Assembly: GCA_019787685.1 (NCBI GenBank)
Contig: JAHNUO010000005.1
Location: forward strand, 1,054,001-1,118,000
Direction: 5' to 3'
DNA length: 64,000 nt
Origin: Chiua virens
Lineage: Eukaryota; Basidiomycota; Agaricomycetes; Boletales; Boletaceae
The first letter of the stretch is position 1. Every line of letters starts with the position of its first letter. A program made the position numbers and the translations under genes. The notes under the pieces were generated by a model, which saw only the letters and a program-made list of their open reading frames with translations, searched no databases and was not told where the DNA came from. Of this stretch, positions 22,502-31,747 are shown in pieces.

Positions 22502-23521
22502 TCAGCATGAAATAAATGCCCGGAATGATACTGGCACCTTTTTATATTTGATGGATAGCTTCCCAAAGAAATCATTCCTGGTAGTGGTTGTAGAAGGGTG
22601 GCTCATATCACACATCTTGCACACCCATTCCATAATTGCCTTGTGGATATTAGTGGTGGTGTGACCTGAAAAACTTTCCTCAACCATATCAAACAGAGCA
22701 ATGAAGAAAGCATAACAGATGATCCAATATGTCTTCTTGGCAGAAGGAAATTCGGTCAAGATTGCTGATGGGATTGGATCATGGGCAGAGAAACCTAATT
22801 TTTCTTCTTTGTCACAAAGATTCATATAAAGCACAATGATGTCCTTCTTTCCCAACTGGGGATGAATTGAGCCACTATGCATAGTTATGAAAGGTGGAGC
22901 AGTATCCACTTATCTCAATCAGCATTCTTGATTTTCTGGTACCTAAACTCTGGACAATGGAACAAAACTTTGCATAATATTTGGAATGCTCTGTCTCCCT
23001 GAATAACTTTGCATTTTGTGCCAAATACTCATAGAAACCATCAATGGCTGCACCATAGTATGTTACCACAAATGACCCTGACAGTGTTTCATGTAGATCT
23101 GGACAAGGAGGTCAGTCTGTGGCACTGGATGGATGGTGATGCAGGATGGACTAATCCTCAGGCAGGTCATTTCCTGCTGTTGACAATGATTGTTGCAGTC
23201 TTGATGCCTTGAGAATGGCTAGTAGAATGATCAAGAATCATTGGTAAGTACATGCCAATGGACACTGATGATAAATATGCACTGAGGTTTTGAATCTTGC
23301 GATATAATTTACAAGACCAAGTGAATTCAATCATGCTTTGTAACTCTCCATGTTTCTGGATCAAAGAAAGATATTTGTGATCCAAATCTCCCCTGGAGTG
23401 ATGAATAATGTGATTAAGAAGGACAAGACAGTTAAGGAGCAATAAGTGTTCAACATTGTCAAAATTATTGGAGACATCATTGTTCACCACCCTGTCAAGC
23501 TCTTGGTGAGTGACTGGGTTG
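22502..23521 (-). pseudogene. Decayed P-loop-like protein gene, main part
   Basis: Coding-like minus-strand sequence in several frames separated by stops. Reading from the right: LLLLNCLVLLNHIIHHSRGD, SVSIGMYLPMILDHSTSHSQ, AAIDGFYEYLAQ, then SIVQSLGTRKSRMLIEIS, which resembles a Walker A motif (GTGKS) with one residue changed, then DIIVLYMNLCDKEEKLGF and a Thr-rich tail. I do not recognise the family. The reading frame at its upstream side continues on the far side of the LINE insertion (36990-37052), so it existed before that insertion. Confidence 0.5.
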
Positions 23522-23535
23522 AAGTGATCTGGGAG
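23522..23535. repeat. Left target-site duplication of the LINE
   Basis: AAGTGATCTGGGAG here is repeated at 36976-36989 directly after the LINE poly(A). The first As could belong to the tail. Confidence 0.85.
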
Positions 23536-23653
23536 AACTCCTTGGACCTGTACCACCACCTTCCCACAGTGGCACCCCAAGGACCCCAGCGGAAAAAACG
23601 CTATGCACTCATCCAAATATCCCCCTTTACACTAACAAACCCCCACAGGCAAG

Positions 23654-24836
23654 ATGACCAAGGGGAAAAGTGTCCCCCCTGAACCCTCAGAGAATGACAT
23701 TTGCTCTTGGTCAGATGACCCAACACCAACCCCCACCCAATGCCGATCAGCGAGGGTGGCTCAAATGTCAAGGGAGGAACTAGTCGCCTTGTCACCCACA
23801 GTGAACAGTAAGACCACAGCACACAAACACTTACTGGAAGCAGGCTTCATATCCGAACACGATGGAGAAGTCCCCCTCCACCATCTCACCTTAATCCTCC
23901 TACAAATCACCAAAATGGCTAAGCTTCCCATGCAGGTAACAAACACCTTCTGGGCAGTCGCTTTCACCATAGAAAACAGGGTAACAGAGATGACCACTCT
24001 CAGTATATCAGAGAAAACCGTATCCGCACTAACCCCTTACCTCAGCAGAATAGAAAACGTGACACAACACCTCCATGCAAAAGACAAAAAAGACAATGAG
24101 CAATGGCACCTCATGGTCTCGGCATTGGAAAACATCTTCAACAAAATTGAGAAAAACAACCAAACGACGCATGACTTGATCAAAGACGTCACAACTGTAC
24201 TAAGCAACAACACCCGCCTTGTTTAAAACATAAAAACAAAAATAGACAAGTCCCCCCCGTGTCTACCCCTCAGCACATGCCATGCGCTAATGAACCAATT
24301 TTAGAAACTATAACAAAATCCATCAAGAACATGAAAACCACTATACAGAGCATCAAAGAAAGTATCCCCCCCAAACTCCTGCTCCCAGACCACGCCCAAT
24401 CACTCCCAACCACATACGCAGCGGCAGTAACCCACAACAATAACAACCTAACATGTCCACAGAGGGAAATCATCGCCCGCAGTGAAGCACGAGACCGACA
24501 AATCATGATGTGCTGCAAAGCAGACTCCACCAAGCAACTCTCGGAGAAAAACCTAATGACACTGGTCACACAAGCCCTCCAACCCCCAACAAACTCCAAC
24601 AACCTCCCAGCCTTCTTCTGTAGAAGTGTCCGGAAAACAAAGGGTGACATCATCATCCTCGAAATGAGCTCAAAAGAAGGCGCTAGATGGCTAAGCAATC
24701 ATAACAACCGCACCGCTTTTACTGACTGCATCAACCTAGATGCAACAATCCTCAAGCCCTCCTTCAAAGCCAAAATTGAATTTGTCCCAATCACACTCGA
24801 AATTGACAACCCCCTCAACCTCCACAACATCGAAAC
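23654..24836 (+). pseudogene. LINE ORF1, 5' part
   Basis: Gag-like ORF1 of the LINE. The first frame starts with MTKGKSVPPEPSEN at 23654 and ends in a TAA at 24224-24226. The second frame runs from about 24259 after a run of seven Cs and continues to the gypsy insertion, so a frameshift and stop separate the halves. The protein is Thr/Asn-rich with a helical middle (SRIENVTQHLHAKDKK, KSIKNMKTTIQSIKESIPPK). The second half has the DIIILEMSSKEGARWL region, resembling the RRM-like part of Tad/I-clade ORF1. It resumes at 31748. Confidence 0.7.
24832..24836. repeat. Left 5-bp target duplication GAAAC of gypsy-1
   Basis: GAAAC immediately precedes the LTR (TGAAACAACC) and is repeated at 31743-31747 after the other LTR. 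Confidence 0.9.
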
Positions 24837-25267
24837 TGAAACAACCTAGAACAACCTAGACTGTTAAAGTTGTAGTGGTGTAGTGAAGAGGGGGTTCAGT
24901 CCAGTGAAGAGGCGAAAACTCCAAGAGAACTTTGTTAGAGCTCTCTGGCTGTCATTCATGGGGTTTATATACTACATGGATATCGGAGTTCTAATCTGAG
25001 TATGAACTACGTAGATAAGCATAATGTATCCTATTGGATGATAAGGTGTGAATCGATATGAGTCATAGATAAGAGCATAGCCTTGCACTGCCGATGATGA
25101 GTCAGTGATAAGGGAAATGAAAAGATAAGAACATGTGTTGATGGATGCTGTGTTATTGTGGCAGCCAATCGGATATGATCCTTTGGACAGCCTTGTCATG
25201 AGGCATGTATCTTTAGAATAGATCGAATGTTGGAGTTATGAAGTGAGGAAAAGTTGGTATCGTAACA
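24837..25267 (-). repeat. 3' LTR of gypsy-1
   Basis: 431 bp and near-identical to 31312-31742. On the minus strand it begins TGTTACGATACC and is preceded by the polypurine tract at 25268-25281. Confidence 0.95.
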
Positions 25268-28200
25268 CTATCCCCCTTCTGATGATCATGCTCCGAATGA
25301 TCTGTTTCATAATTGAGACGATGGAGACCATCCTCATCTTCATTTTTAGTTTTATCGTCATAAGTCCGGAACATAGAGTTGAATTCGGTTTGTGTGACTT
25401 TTAATTTTCTTGGGGCATCTGGATGTGCTTCGTGGAAATCAGATATGAGATCCGGTGCATTCTTCAGATTCTTTAGTGGTTCCCAAGTTCTTTCGTCATC
25501 ATCATAACCTTTCCAGTGTATAAGATATTCTAAGCGTCGTCCTTTCATTCGGGAATCGACAATATAGTCTGCTTCGAATACTTCTTCTCGTTCATCTCCG
25601 ATTACGACAGGTCGTGGTTTGTATACTGGCTGTTCTGGTAGATGTTCCTTATAGGGTTTTACTTGAGAAATGTTTACAACTGGATGTATTCTCATGGTGC
25701 GTGGGAGTCGAAGCTTTAAAGCATTCGGACCGTGCATGGAGATTATGTCATAGGGTCCAATCCACTTTTCCGTGAATTTGGGGTGTTGCTTTATTTTTAG
25801 GTTTGTAGTGGAGAGCCAGACCTTGTCGCCAACCGAATAGGAAGGGGGTTCTGATCTCGATTTGTCTGCAACGTTTTTCATATGTTCCGCGGCTTTATCT
25901 ATATTAGATTTGGTTTGCTCTAGTATTTCGGAGAAATCCGTAATGAAATTCTGAGCAGCCGGGTTTTTCATAGTATGTGGCATAATTCCCATTCTAGGGA
26001 CGTAGGAACGTGTGATTTCGAATGGTGAGAATTTAGTGGCAGTGTGTTTCTTGCTGTTATAGGAAAATTGTGCGAGAGGGAGCCAGTCGACCCATGTGTT
26101 ATCTTTCTCGGCACAGAACATGCGAAGATACTGTTGCACTTCTCGATTCATTCGTTCCGATTGTCCGTCCGTCTGTGGATGATGAGCGGTGCTTAATTTG
26201 GGTGTTATTTTTAACCCTGAGCATATATCTTTCATAAGTTGGGAAGCGAATTGTGGTCCTCTGTCTGATATGATGGTTTTAGGGAGGCCATGATGTTTCC
26301 ATATGTGTGAGAGATATAATTTAGCGAGATCCATAGATGTACACGTTTTGTGGCATGGGATGAATTCGACTTCTTTAGAGAAGCGATCCACAACTGTGAG
26401 AATGGAATCATAGGAGTGTGAAAGTGGGAGATCTGTGATGAAATCTGCTGAGATATCTTCCCATGGTAATGACGGTGTTTCTAAGGGTTGCAGGAGTCCT
26501 GCTGTTTTCTGATTAGAACCCTTGAATCGTGCGCATCTTTCACAGTGTGAGACATAATTTTTGACTTCTTCGTTCATTCGAGGCCAAATGTAGGTTCGAG
26601 ATAGAAGTTCTAAAGTTTTGTCATAACCGGGGTGTCCTGCTTCCGGTGTGTCATGAAACATGGTTATAGATTTGGTGCGTAATGCATCCGGAATGAAGAT
26701 TCTATCCCCCTTTCTAAGGAAGGCGTCCTCGACTTTGTATCCAATGGAAAGTAAGTGTTTCATGGCATTAGGTGATAGTTTCATAGTTTCATGTTGTACG
26801 TCAGATAAGAATTGATCACCATTGTATAGGAGAGTGACGGCTGATCTGATCTTAGATGGATCCATGAGAAGGATTCCTTTGTTATCATCTTCGATTCCGA
26901 TCATGTGATCTTCTTGTCTGCTTAGAGCATCTGCTTTTCCCATAGTGACTCCAGCCTTGTGGTGCCAAGTGAAGTTAAAGCGTGAGAGATATTGCGCCCA
27001 TCTCGCTTGTCTTCGGTTAAGATCTTGGCGTGTCATAAACCACGTAAGGTTCTGGTGGTCATTCCATATTTCAAATTCATGTTTTGCACCCTCAAGATAA
27101 TGGCGCCATAGTTCTAGAGAGCGGATAACCGAGAGCATTTCTTTATCGGCTATAGGGTAATTCCGTTCTTCTGGTGTCATAGAGTGGCTATTGTAAGCGA
27201 CGGGGTGCCAAAGTCCTTCTTTTTCTAAAGATAGAACTGCTCCTGTAGCGAAATCCGATGAATCGCATTCTAAGCGATATTTGGCATTCTGATCCGGATA
27301 AGCAAGGATAGGGGCTGTCGTAAAAGCCTTTTTAAGCATAGTGAATGCTTCGTCACAAGCGAAGGTCCATTCAAATTTTTGATCCTTTTTAGTAAGGTCA
27401 TGTAGAGGTCGTGCTATTTTTCCATAATCTTTAATGAATCTGTGATAGAAGTTGGCAAGTCCGAGGAAACTTCTGATGTGTTTGACTGATGTGGGAGTAG
27501 GCCATTCAGCGACTGCTTTGGTTTTCTCATTATCCATTTTAATTCCATCAGTTCCCACGATCATTCCGAGGAAATCCACTTCTTTTACACGGAAGAAGCA
27601 TTTTTCTGGTTTTACGTATAGATCGTTCTCTTCGAGGCGTTTAAGCACTTCGAGTACGATTTTGTCATGAGTTTCATAGTCATCGGTGTCTGTAAAGATC
27701 ATAAGGTCATCGATGTAAACGACAACGACGCCATTCATATCGGCAAAGATTTCGTTCATCATAGTTTGAAACGTTGCTGGTGAGTTACATAATCCAAAGT
27801 ACATGACGATGGGTTCGAAAGACCCGCAGTGACAGACAAATGCTGCCTTCCATTCATCGCCTTCTTTGATGCGTATGTTATTGTATCCCCATCGAAGATC
27901 CATTTTCGTAAAAAGCTTAGCGTCTTTTAATTTATCCACAAGCTGCGATATAAGCGGCAAGGGGTAGTTATTTTTTGTCGTATGTTCGTTTAGGTATCGG
28001 TAATCCTGGACCATACGCTTCTTTCCATCTTTCTTAGGGACAAAGAAGACCGGAGATGTCTGTTCGGACTTAGAGGGTCTGATGTAACCTTTCTTTAATT
28101 GGTCATCAATGAATGCGGAGACCTCCTCTTGTTCTGTGACAGAGAGGGGTATTAAGCGACCCTTCTTGGGAACGAAAGACTCTTTTAGGTCAATATGGTG

Positions 28201-29091
28201 ATCCCATGGTTTGCGTAATGGTATCCTTTCGGATTCTGTTTTTCCAAATACTTTATCATATTTCATATACTCTCGTGGGACCATCTCTTCAAGAGTGCGT
28301 TCCTTAGGAGGAGGAGGTGGAGTTTCCATGTTTGCGGTAAAAATTCTAGATTCTGCGATAGAGTTTGCATATTTAAGTTCTTCTGCGATAATGGAATCCA
28401 AGAAGTTGTCTTCTTCTAGAGAATGACATGATTCGGGGCATCTCCGCATTACAACCGATCCTGTGGACCAATCTATATGGGGATTGTGGTACTTTAACCA
28501 TGTATATCCGAGGATAAGGTCGTTCTTTCCTAGGTTGGTAATTTCGGCATCCACTATTTCCCTATGTCCTTTGTAATCAATCAGGATTTGTGTGGCGTGA
28601 GTAATAGAACCCGCTTGATTCTTGGTTCCGTCGACATTGAAGACTTGTATGGCATGAGGTAGCGCGTGTGTGGGTAATTTATGTTTAGCGACGTAGTCTT
28701 CATGTATGAAGATCGCATTAGCTCCACTATCAAGAAGCGCTTTTGCTCCAACATAACCAATTTGGTTTACTGGGGATACCAAAATTGGTAGTATAATTTC
28801 TTTTTCTACCGATGTAGATCTAATGAAAGACCCATCGGGGATTTGTTTTGGGACAGAATTAAGCACGGAACTATCGTGTCCACCGCGCTCCGCAGAGACG
28901 CTGTCAACGCTTTCGTTTTCTGTTGTTTTTGGTGATTTGGGTAGTTTATCCTCTTGCCAAGGAGGTATTTCGGAATAGTTGAAATCGAATTTCAGAGAAA
29001 TAGAGTTTTCATATGATTTAGGAAGGGTGGTGCGAACGTGAGATCCCAGTTTACTCAGTTCGCCTTGCCTTTTCCCTTTCCATTTTTGTTT
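25213..29091 (-). CDS. pol: gypsy-1 Pol polyprotein (PR-RT-RH-IN-chromodomain)
   Basis: The open frame runs from 29091 (after an in-frame TGA) to 25213; the first ATG at 28866 gives 1217 aa. Numbered from that Met: protease DSG at residues 46-48 and ILGYTWLKYHNP near 118; reverse transcriptase with VPKKDGKKRMVQDYRYLN near 276 and catalytic YIDD at 384-387; RNase H starting at ECDSSDFATGAVLS. The integrase has an HHCC finger (HPGYDKTLELL ... CERCARFKG), a catalytic core with ADFITDLPLS and SDRGPQFASQ, and a GPYDI motif. The chromodomain is FEADYIVDSRMKGRRLEYLI, then HWKGYDDDERTWEP. The frame is -1 relative to gag with a 37-nt overlap, so expression probably needs -1 frameshifting or another bypass. 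No catalytic motif is visibly broken. Confidence 0.95.
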   Translation of the reverse strand, partial: KQKWKGKRQGELSKLGSHVRTTLPKSYENSISLKFDFNYSEIPPWQEDKLPKSPKTTENESVDSVSAERGGHDSSVLNSVPKQIPDGSFIRSTSVEKEIILPILVSPVNQIGYVGAKALLDSGANAIFIHEDYVAKHKLPTHALPHAIQVFNVDGTKNQAGSITHATQILIDYKGHREIVDAEITNLGKNDLILGYTWLKYHNPHIDWSTGSVVMRRCPESCHSLEEDNFLDSIIAEELKYANSIAESRIFTANMETPPPPPKERTLEEMVPREYMKYDKVFGKTESERIPLRKPWDHHIDLKESFVPKKGRLIPLSVTEQEEVSAFIDDQLKKGYIRPSKSEQTSPVFFVPKKDGKKRMVQDYRYLNEHTTKNNYPLPLISQLVDKLKDAKLFTKMDLRWGYNNIRIKEGDEWKAAFVCHCGSFEPIVMYFGLCNSPATFQTMMNEIFADMNGVVVVYIDDLMIFTDTDDYETHDKIVLEVLKRLEENDLYVKPEKCFFRVKEVDFLGMIVGTDGIKMDNEKTKAVAEWPTPTSVKHIRSFLGLANFYHRFIKDYGKIARPLHDLTKKDQKFEWTFACDEAFTMLKKAFTTAPILAYPDQNAKYRLECDSSDFATGAVLSLEKEGLWHPVAYNSHSMTPEERNYPIADKEMLSVIRSLELWRHYLEGAKHEFEIWNDHQNLTWFMTRQDLNRRQARWAQYLSRFNFTWHHKAGVTMGKADALSRQEDHMIGIEDDNKGILLMDPSKIRSAVTLLYNGDQFLSDVQHETMKLSPNAMKHLLSIGYKVEDAFLRKGDRIFIPDALRTKSITMFHDTPEAGHPGYDKTLELLSRTYIWPRMNEEVKNYVSHCERCARFKGSNQKTAGLLQPLETPSLPWEDISADFITDLPLSHSYDSILTVVDRFSKEVEFIPCHKTCTSMDLAKLYLSHIWKHHGLPKTIISDRGPQFASQLMKDICSGLKITPKLSTAHHPQTDGQSERMNREVQQYLRMFCAEKDNTWVDWLPLAQFSYNSKKHTATKFSPFEITRSYVPRMGIMPHTMKNPAAQNFITDFSEILEQTKSNIDKAAEHMKNVADKSRSEPPSYSVGDKVWLSTTNLKIKQHPKFTEKWIGPYDIISMHGPNALKLRLPRTMRIHPVVNISQVKPYKEHLPEQPVYKPRPVVIGDEREEVFEADYIVDSRMKGRRLEYLIHWKGYDDDERTWEPLKNLKNAPDLISDFHEAHPDAPRKLKVTQTEFNSMFRTYDDKTKNEDEDGLHRLNYETDHSEHDHQKGDSVTIPTFPHFITPTFDLF

Positions 29092-30242
29092 TCATACATA
29101 TCGAAGTAGTATGCTTGAACTTCCTCAGGGGACATCCCTCGGATGGCGGCAAAGGGGTCTTTAGCCGGTACAGATGGGGAAGTGGTGGAAGTAGAAGATA
29201 TGGTCTTCTTTTCTTCCTTGTTTGTCGAGCGGGCTTTGCGCGAACATTGCGTCTTATGAGATCCGCCGTACCACTTGCATTCACTGCACTGGTTTTTGGG
29301 TTTGGTGCAATCGTTGGTTCTGTGACCTGCACCGCCGCAGTTGTAGCATTTGTTTGAGTTATTGGTCTTCTTCTGACCAAATGCTCTGACTTCTTTTCCT
29401 GTGAACCAGCCATCTTCGTCTCTTTCGGCGTAAGTGGCTTGGCCAATGTCCATAGCATTGGGATCCTTATACTTTTTGTAGCGGTCTGGTCGCACGTAAT
29501 TGAGTGCTTCCATGGCATTTCCCGCTGTTCGGATCCAGGAAAGGTATGTTATGACCGCGTGATCACGATCAGGTTCATATTCTGCATGTTTGGGGTCCGT
29601 GTACATGGCGTGGAAGGGATCTACCCTGTGTCCGTCACGGAAGATTTGATAAATGATGGAGTGGGCAGTGTTTGCCTCAAGGAGTCTTATCGCATGGGTT
29701 GGATCAATGTGTGCTTGTAGCCACAGAGCCTCCCATTGGACGATATAGTCCTCTACTCTCATCGCTCCTTGTCTTAGATTTTCCAATTGGGATCTAGCCC
29801 AATCGACCTTGTTGTTTTGTCGGAACATCCCTTCGATGTCCTGTACTAGTGTTGCCCATGTGAGGGCGGAGCCTTTAGCTAAGCGAGTTTCTGCGAACTG
29901 CGCCGCTTTCTTTCCTTTTAACCGTGAGAGTACGGCTTGTACGGCCCTGTATGAGCCCTTGGGAATGGCGAGGTTGTTGACTTCGAGCCATCCTTTCATT
30001 TTGGCCCACCATTCTTCGAATTTGGACATTTCTCCATCATATGACCCTGGGTCTGCGAAGATTTCAACTTTAGAGGAGGAAGCTGCTGCTTGAGGGGGTA
30101 TAACGGGTAAAGCATTGAGTTGCCCTTCTAGGGCGGTGATGAGATTTGCTTGTTCTGCAACGAGGATGAATGCGGCTTGTAGCCGATCTCCATTTGTGCG
30201 AGTGCTGTCATTGACAACTCCGAGCGCAGTGTGGTAATCCAT
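29055..30242 (-). CDS. gag: gypsy-1 Gag
   Basis: 395 aa with no stops. Residues ~60-230 form a retrotransposon gag domain (FEEWWAKMKGWLEVNN, RLKGKKAAQFAE, WDRSQLENL-type WARSQLENLRQGAMRVEDYI). A CCHC zinc knuckle CYNCGGAGHRTNDC follows, then a second Cys cluster CSECKWYGGSHKTQC. The C-terminus is Lys/Gly-rich (KNGKGKGKAN) and overlaps the start of pol. The ATG at 30242 lies 13 nt after the stop of ORF-B. Confidence 0.93.
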   Translation of the reverse strand: MDYHTALGVVNDSTRTNGDRLQAAFILVAEQANLITALEGQLNALPVIPPQAAASSSKVEIFADPGSYDGEMSKFEEWWAKMKGWLEVNNLAIPKGSYRAVQAVLSRLKGKKAAQFAETRLAKGSALTWATLVQDIEGMFRQNNKVDWARSQLENLRQGAMRVEDYIVQWEALWLQAHIDPTHAIRLLEANTAHSIIYQIFRDGHRVDPFHAMYTDPKHAEYEPDRDHAVITYLSWIRTAGNAMEALNYVRPDRYKKYKDPNAMDIGQATYAERDEDGWFTGKEVRAFGQKKTNNSNKCYNCGGAGHRTNDCTKPKNQCSECKWYGGSHKTQCSRKARSTNKEEKKTISSTSTTSPSVPAKDPFAAIRGMSPEEVQAYYFDMYENKNGKGKGKAN

Positions 30243-30255
30243 TTTTTTTGATTAT

Positions 30256-30501
30256 TTACCAGGCGTCGGTTGCTGGTTCTGGTGCTCCCCAAGCGTTAGC
30301 AGTTGCTGTGCCGTATTCTTCGTAAGGTGAGAAGAGGCCGAAGGTGACTGCGAAAGGGTAGTCTCGTCGTTTGATAGAGACGTAAATTGGTCTTTGCGAT
30401 TCTTGTACCTTGTTTGTAAGGTAGAACGCGATGTATGAGAAGAGAAAGGTGATGAGTGTGCAAGCTGCGATGAAGACGATTGTGACGAGTTCCCAAGACA
30501 T
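30256..30501 (-). CDS. gypsy-1 ORF-B, small membrane protein of unknown function
   Basis: 81 aa. The N-terminus is one strongly hydrophobic segment (LVTIVFIAACTLITFLFSYI) followed by a polar, basic stretch (KVQESQRPIYVSIKRRDYPF) and a short acidic/aromatic tail. The frame is intact in an element whose LTRs are almost identical. It starts 13 nt after the stop of ORF-A and ends 13 nt before the gag ATG. I know no chromovirus protein like it; it could be a membrane anchor or an uncharacterised accessory factor. Confidence 0.7.
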   Translation of the reverse strand: MSWELVTIVFIAACTLITFLFSYIAFYLTNKVQESQRPIYVSIKRRDYPFAVTFGLFSPYEEYGTATANAWGAPEPATDAW

Positions 30502-30514
30502 ATACAGATTCTAT

Positions 30515-31078
30515 TTAGAGATATCTGGAGGGGATCCTAAGGGTATTCCTAGGTCTAAAGTATGGTCGTTCGAAGTTATCGTACTGTGAGTAGGGGCGAA
30601 TGCGAGTAGGTACTAGATTTGCCCTGTAACGTCTCAGGATCCTTTTCCTTTCTAGGTCTGTCCTGGCGTTCCTTCTCTCAATCTCTCTGGGTGGGAGCCA
30701 ATCGTTTGGGTCTCCTAAACTTTCCTCCGATGGTTCTCTCAATGGAGCTGGTGGGAAAGGTGACGGTTCTCTTTCGGGAATGGGAGCGGGAAAGTATTCG
30801 CGCTTGACCTCTAATTCCTCGGTTGGATACCTAAGTTCCGGGCTGTTGGACCGGGTTGACTCTCGTTCACTAGAGTAGTCTGATAAGGGGGTAGTTTCCC
30901 CTATGAAGTGGCCTAATAAGGCGTGGAAGATCTCGGTGTCGGTACGGTCTTTGGGATCAAGATCCTCGAGAGCGACAACTTCTGCGAGATAAGCTGCGTT
31001 GAAGACGTAGGGTTCGTCGACGAGGTCAGGGTAAGCCTCAGCGGCTGCTGCGATTGCTGAGAGTGGTAAGTTCGACAC
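30515..31078 (-). CDS. gypsy-1 ORF-A, accessory protein of unknown function
   Basis: 187 aa, the first ORF after the 5' LTR with a leader of about 230 nt. The N-terminal half is helical and acidic (AAAAEAYPDLVDEPYVFNAA, EVVALEDLDPKDRTDTEIF). The middle is Ser/Glu/Pro-rich (PIPEREPSPFPPAPLREPSE). The C-terminus is strongly basic (ERKRILRRYRANLVPTRIRP) and Arg/Tyr-rich. No Cys-His knuckle, protease or known domain is visible. Its position before gag is atypical for Ty3/gypsy elements. Confidence 0.7.
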   Translation of the reverse strand: MSNLPLSAIAAAAEAYPDLVDEPYVFNAAYLAEVVALEDLDPKDRTDTEIFHALLGHFIGETTPLSDYSSERESTRSNSPELRYPTEELEVKREYFPAPIPEREPSPFPPAPLREPSEESLGDPNDWLPPREIERRNARTDLERKRILRRYRANLVPTRIRPYSQYDNFERPYFRPRNTLRIPSRYL

Positions 31079-31311
31079 TGATTGGGCAGGTCAGTTAAGA
31101 TCTCCTTTCTGGTCAAGGGTGCGCTATTTGCTTCTGCGATTGCTAGACCTTGAGTCTTTTGCAATTCGGCTTATTGGTAGCAAATGTTCCAACTACTTTT
31201 CAAACTTGGGACTTACTTGGGCCCGGTTGTGTTATTTTGTAGTAGGGGCTACGACGAGGTTGGGACTTGACAGTAGTCGATCAACGGCGAAGTTAAACAA
31301 CAAAGTTCTAA

Positions 31312-31742
31312 TGAAACAACCTAGAACAACCTAGACTGTTAAAGTTGTAGTGGTGTAGTGAAGAGGGGGTTCAGTCCAGTGAAGAGGCGAAAACTCCAAG
31401 AGAACTTTGTTAGAGCTCTCTGGCTGTCATTCACGGGGTTTATATACTACATGGATATCGGAGTTCTAATCTGAGTATGAACTACGTAGATAAGCATAAT
31501 GTATCCTATTGGATGATAAGGTGTGAATCGATATGAGTCATAGATAAGAGCATAGCCTTGCACTGCCGATGATGAGTCAGTGATAAGGGAAATGAAAAGA
31601 TAAGAACATGTGTTGATGGATGCTGTGTTATTGTGGCAGCCAATCGGATATGATCCTTTGGACAGCCTTGTCATGAGGCATGTATCTTTAGAATAGATCG
31701 AATGTTGGAGTTATGAAGTGAGGAAAAGTTGGTATCGTAACA
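31312..31742 (-). repeat. 5' LTR of gypsy-1
   Basis: 431-bp partner of 24837-25267, followed on the plus strand by the GAAAC duplication at 31743-31747, where LINE ORF1 resumes in the interrupted frame. Confidence 0.95.
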
Positions 31743-31747
31743 GAAAC

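Larger units (their letters stand above)
24837..31742 (-). mobile_element. Intact Ty3/gypsy chromovirus-type retrotransposon (gypsy-1)
   Basis: 6906 bp, with 431-bp LTRs (24837-25267 and 31312-31742) that start TG, end CA and differ at only one position I can find (24959-24960 region, CATG versus CACG). It carries a 5-bp duplication GAAAC. Order on the minus strand is LTR, ORF-A (187 aa), ORF-B (81 aa), gag (395 aa), pol (chromodomain at its end), then LTR. A purine-rich AGAAGGGGGATAG directly precedes the downstream LTR. All ORFs are open, so the element may be active or recently was. It is CpG-rich, unlike the LINE it interrupted. Confidence 0.95.

Noticed and set aside
26000..28866. Plus-strand open frames (27452-27670, 28211-28426) as genes
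   Set aside because: They lie antisense to the gypsy-1 pol gene and show no domain.
31288..31311. Primer-binding site of gypsy-1 next to its 5' LTR
   Set aside because: The sequence after the LTR (TTAGAACTTTGTTG on the minus strand) matches no tRNA 3' end I can name, so I do not annotate it.
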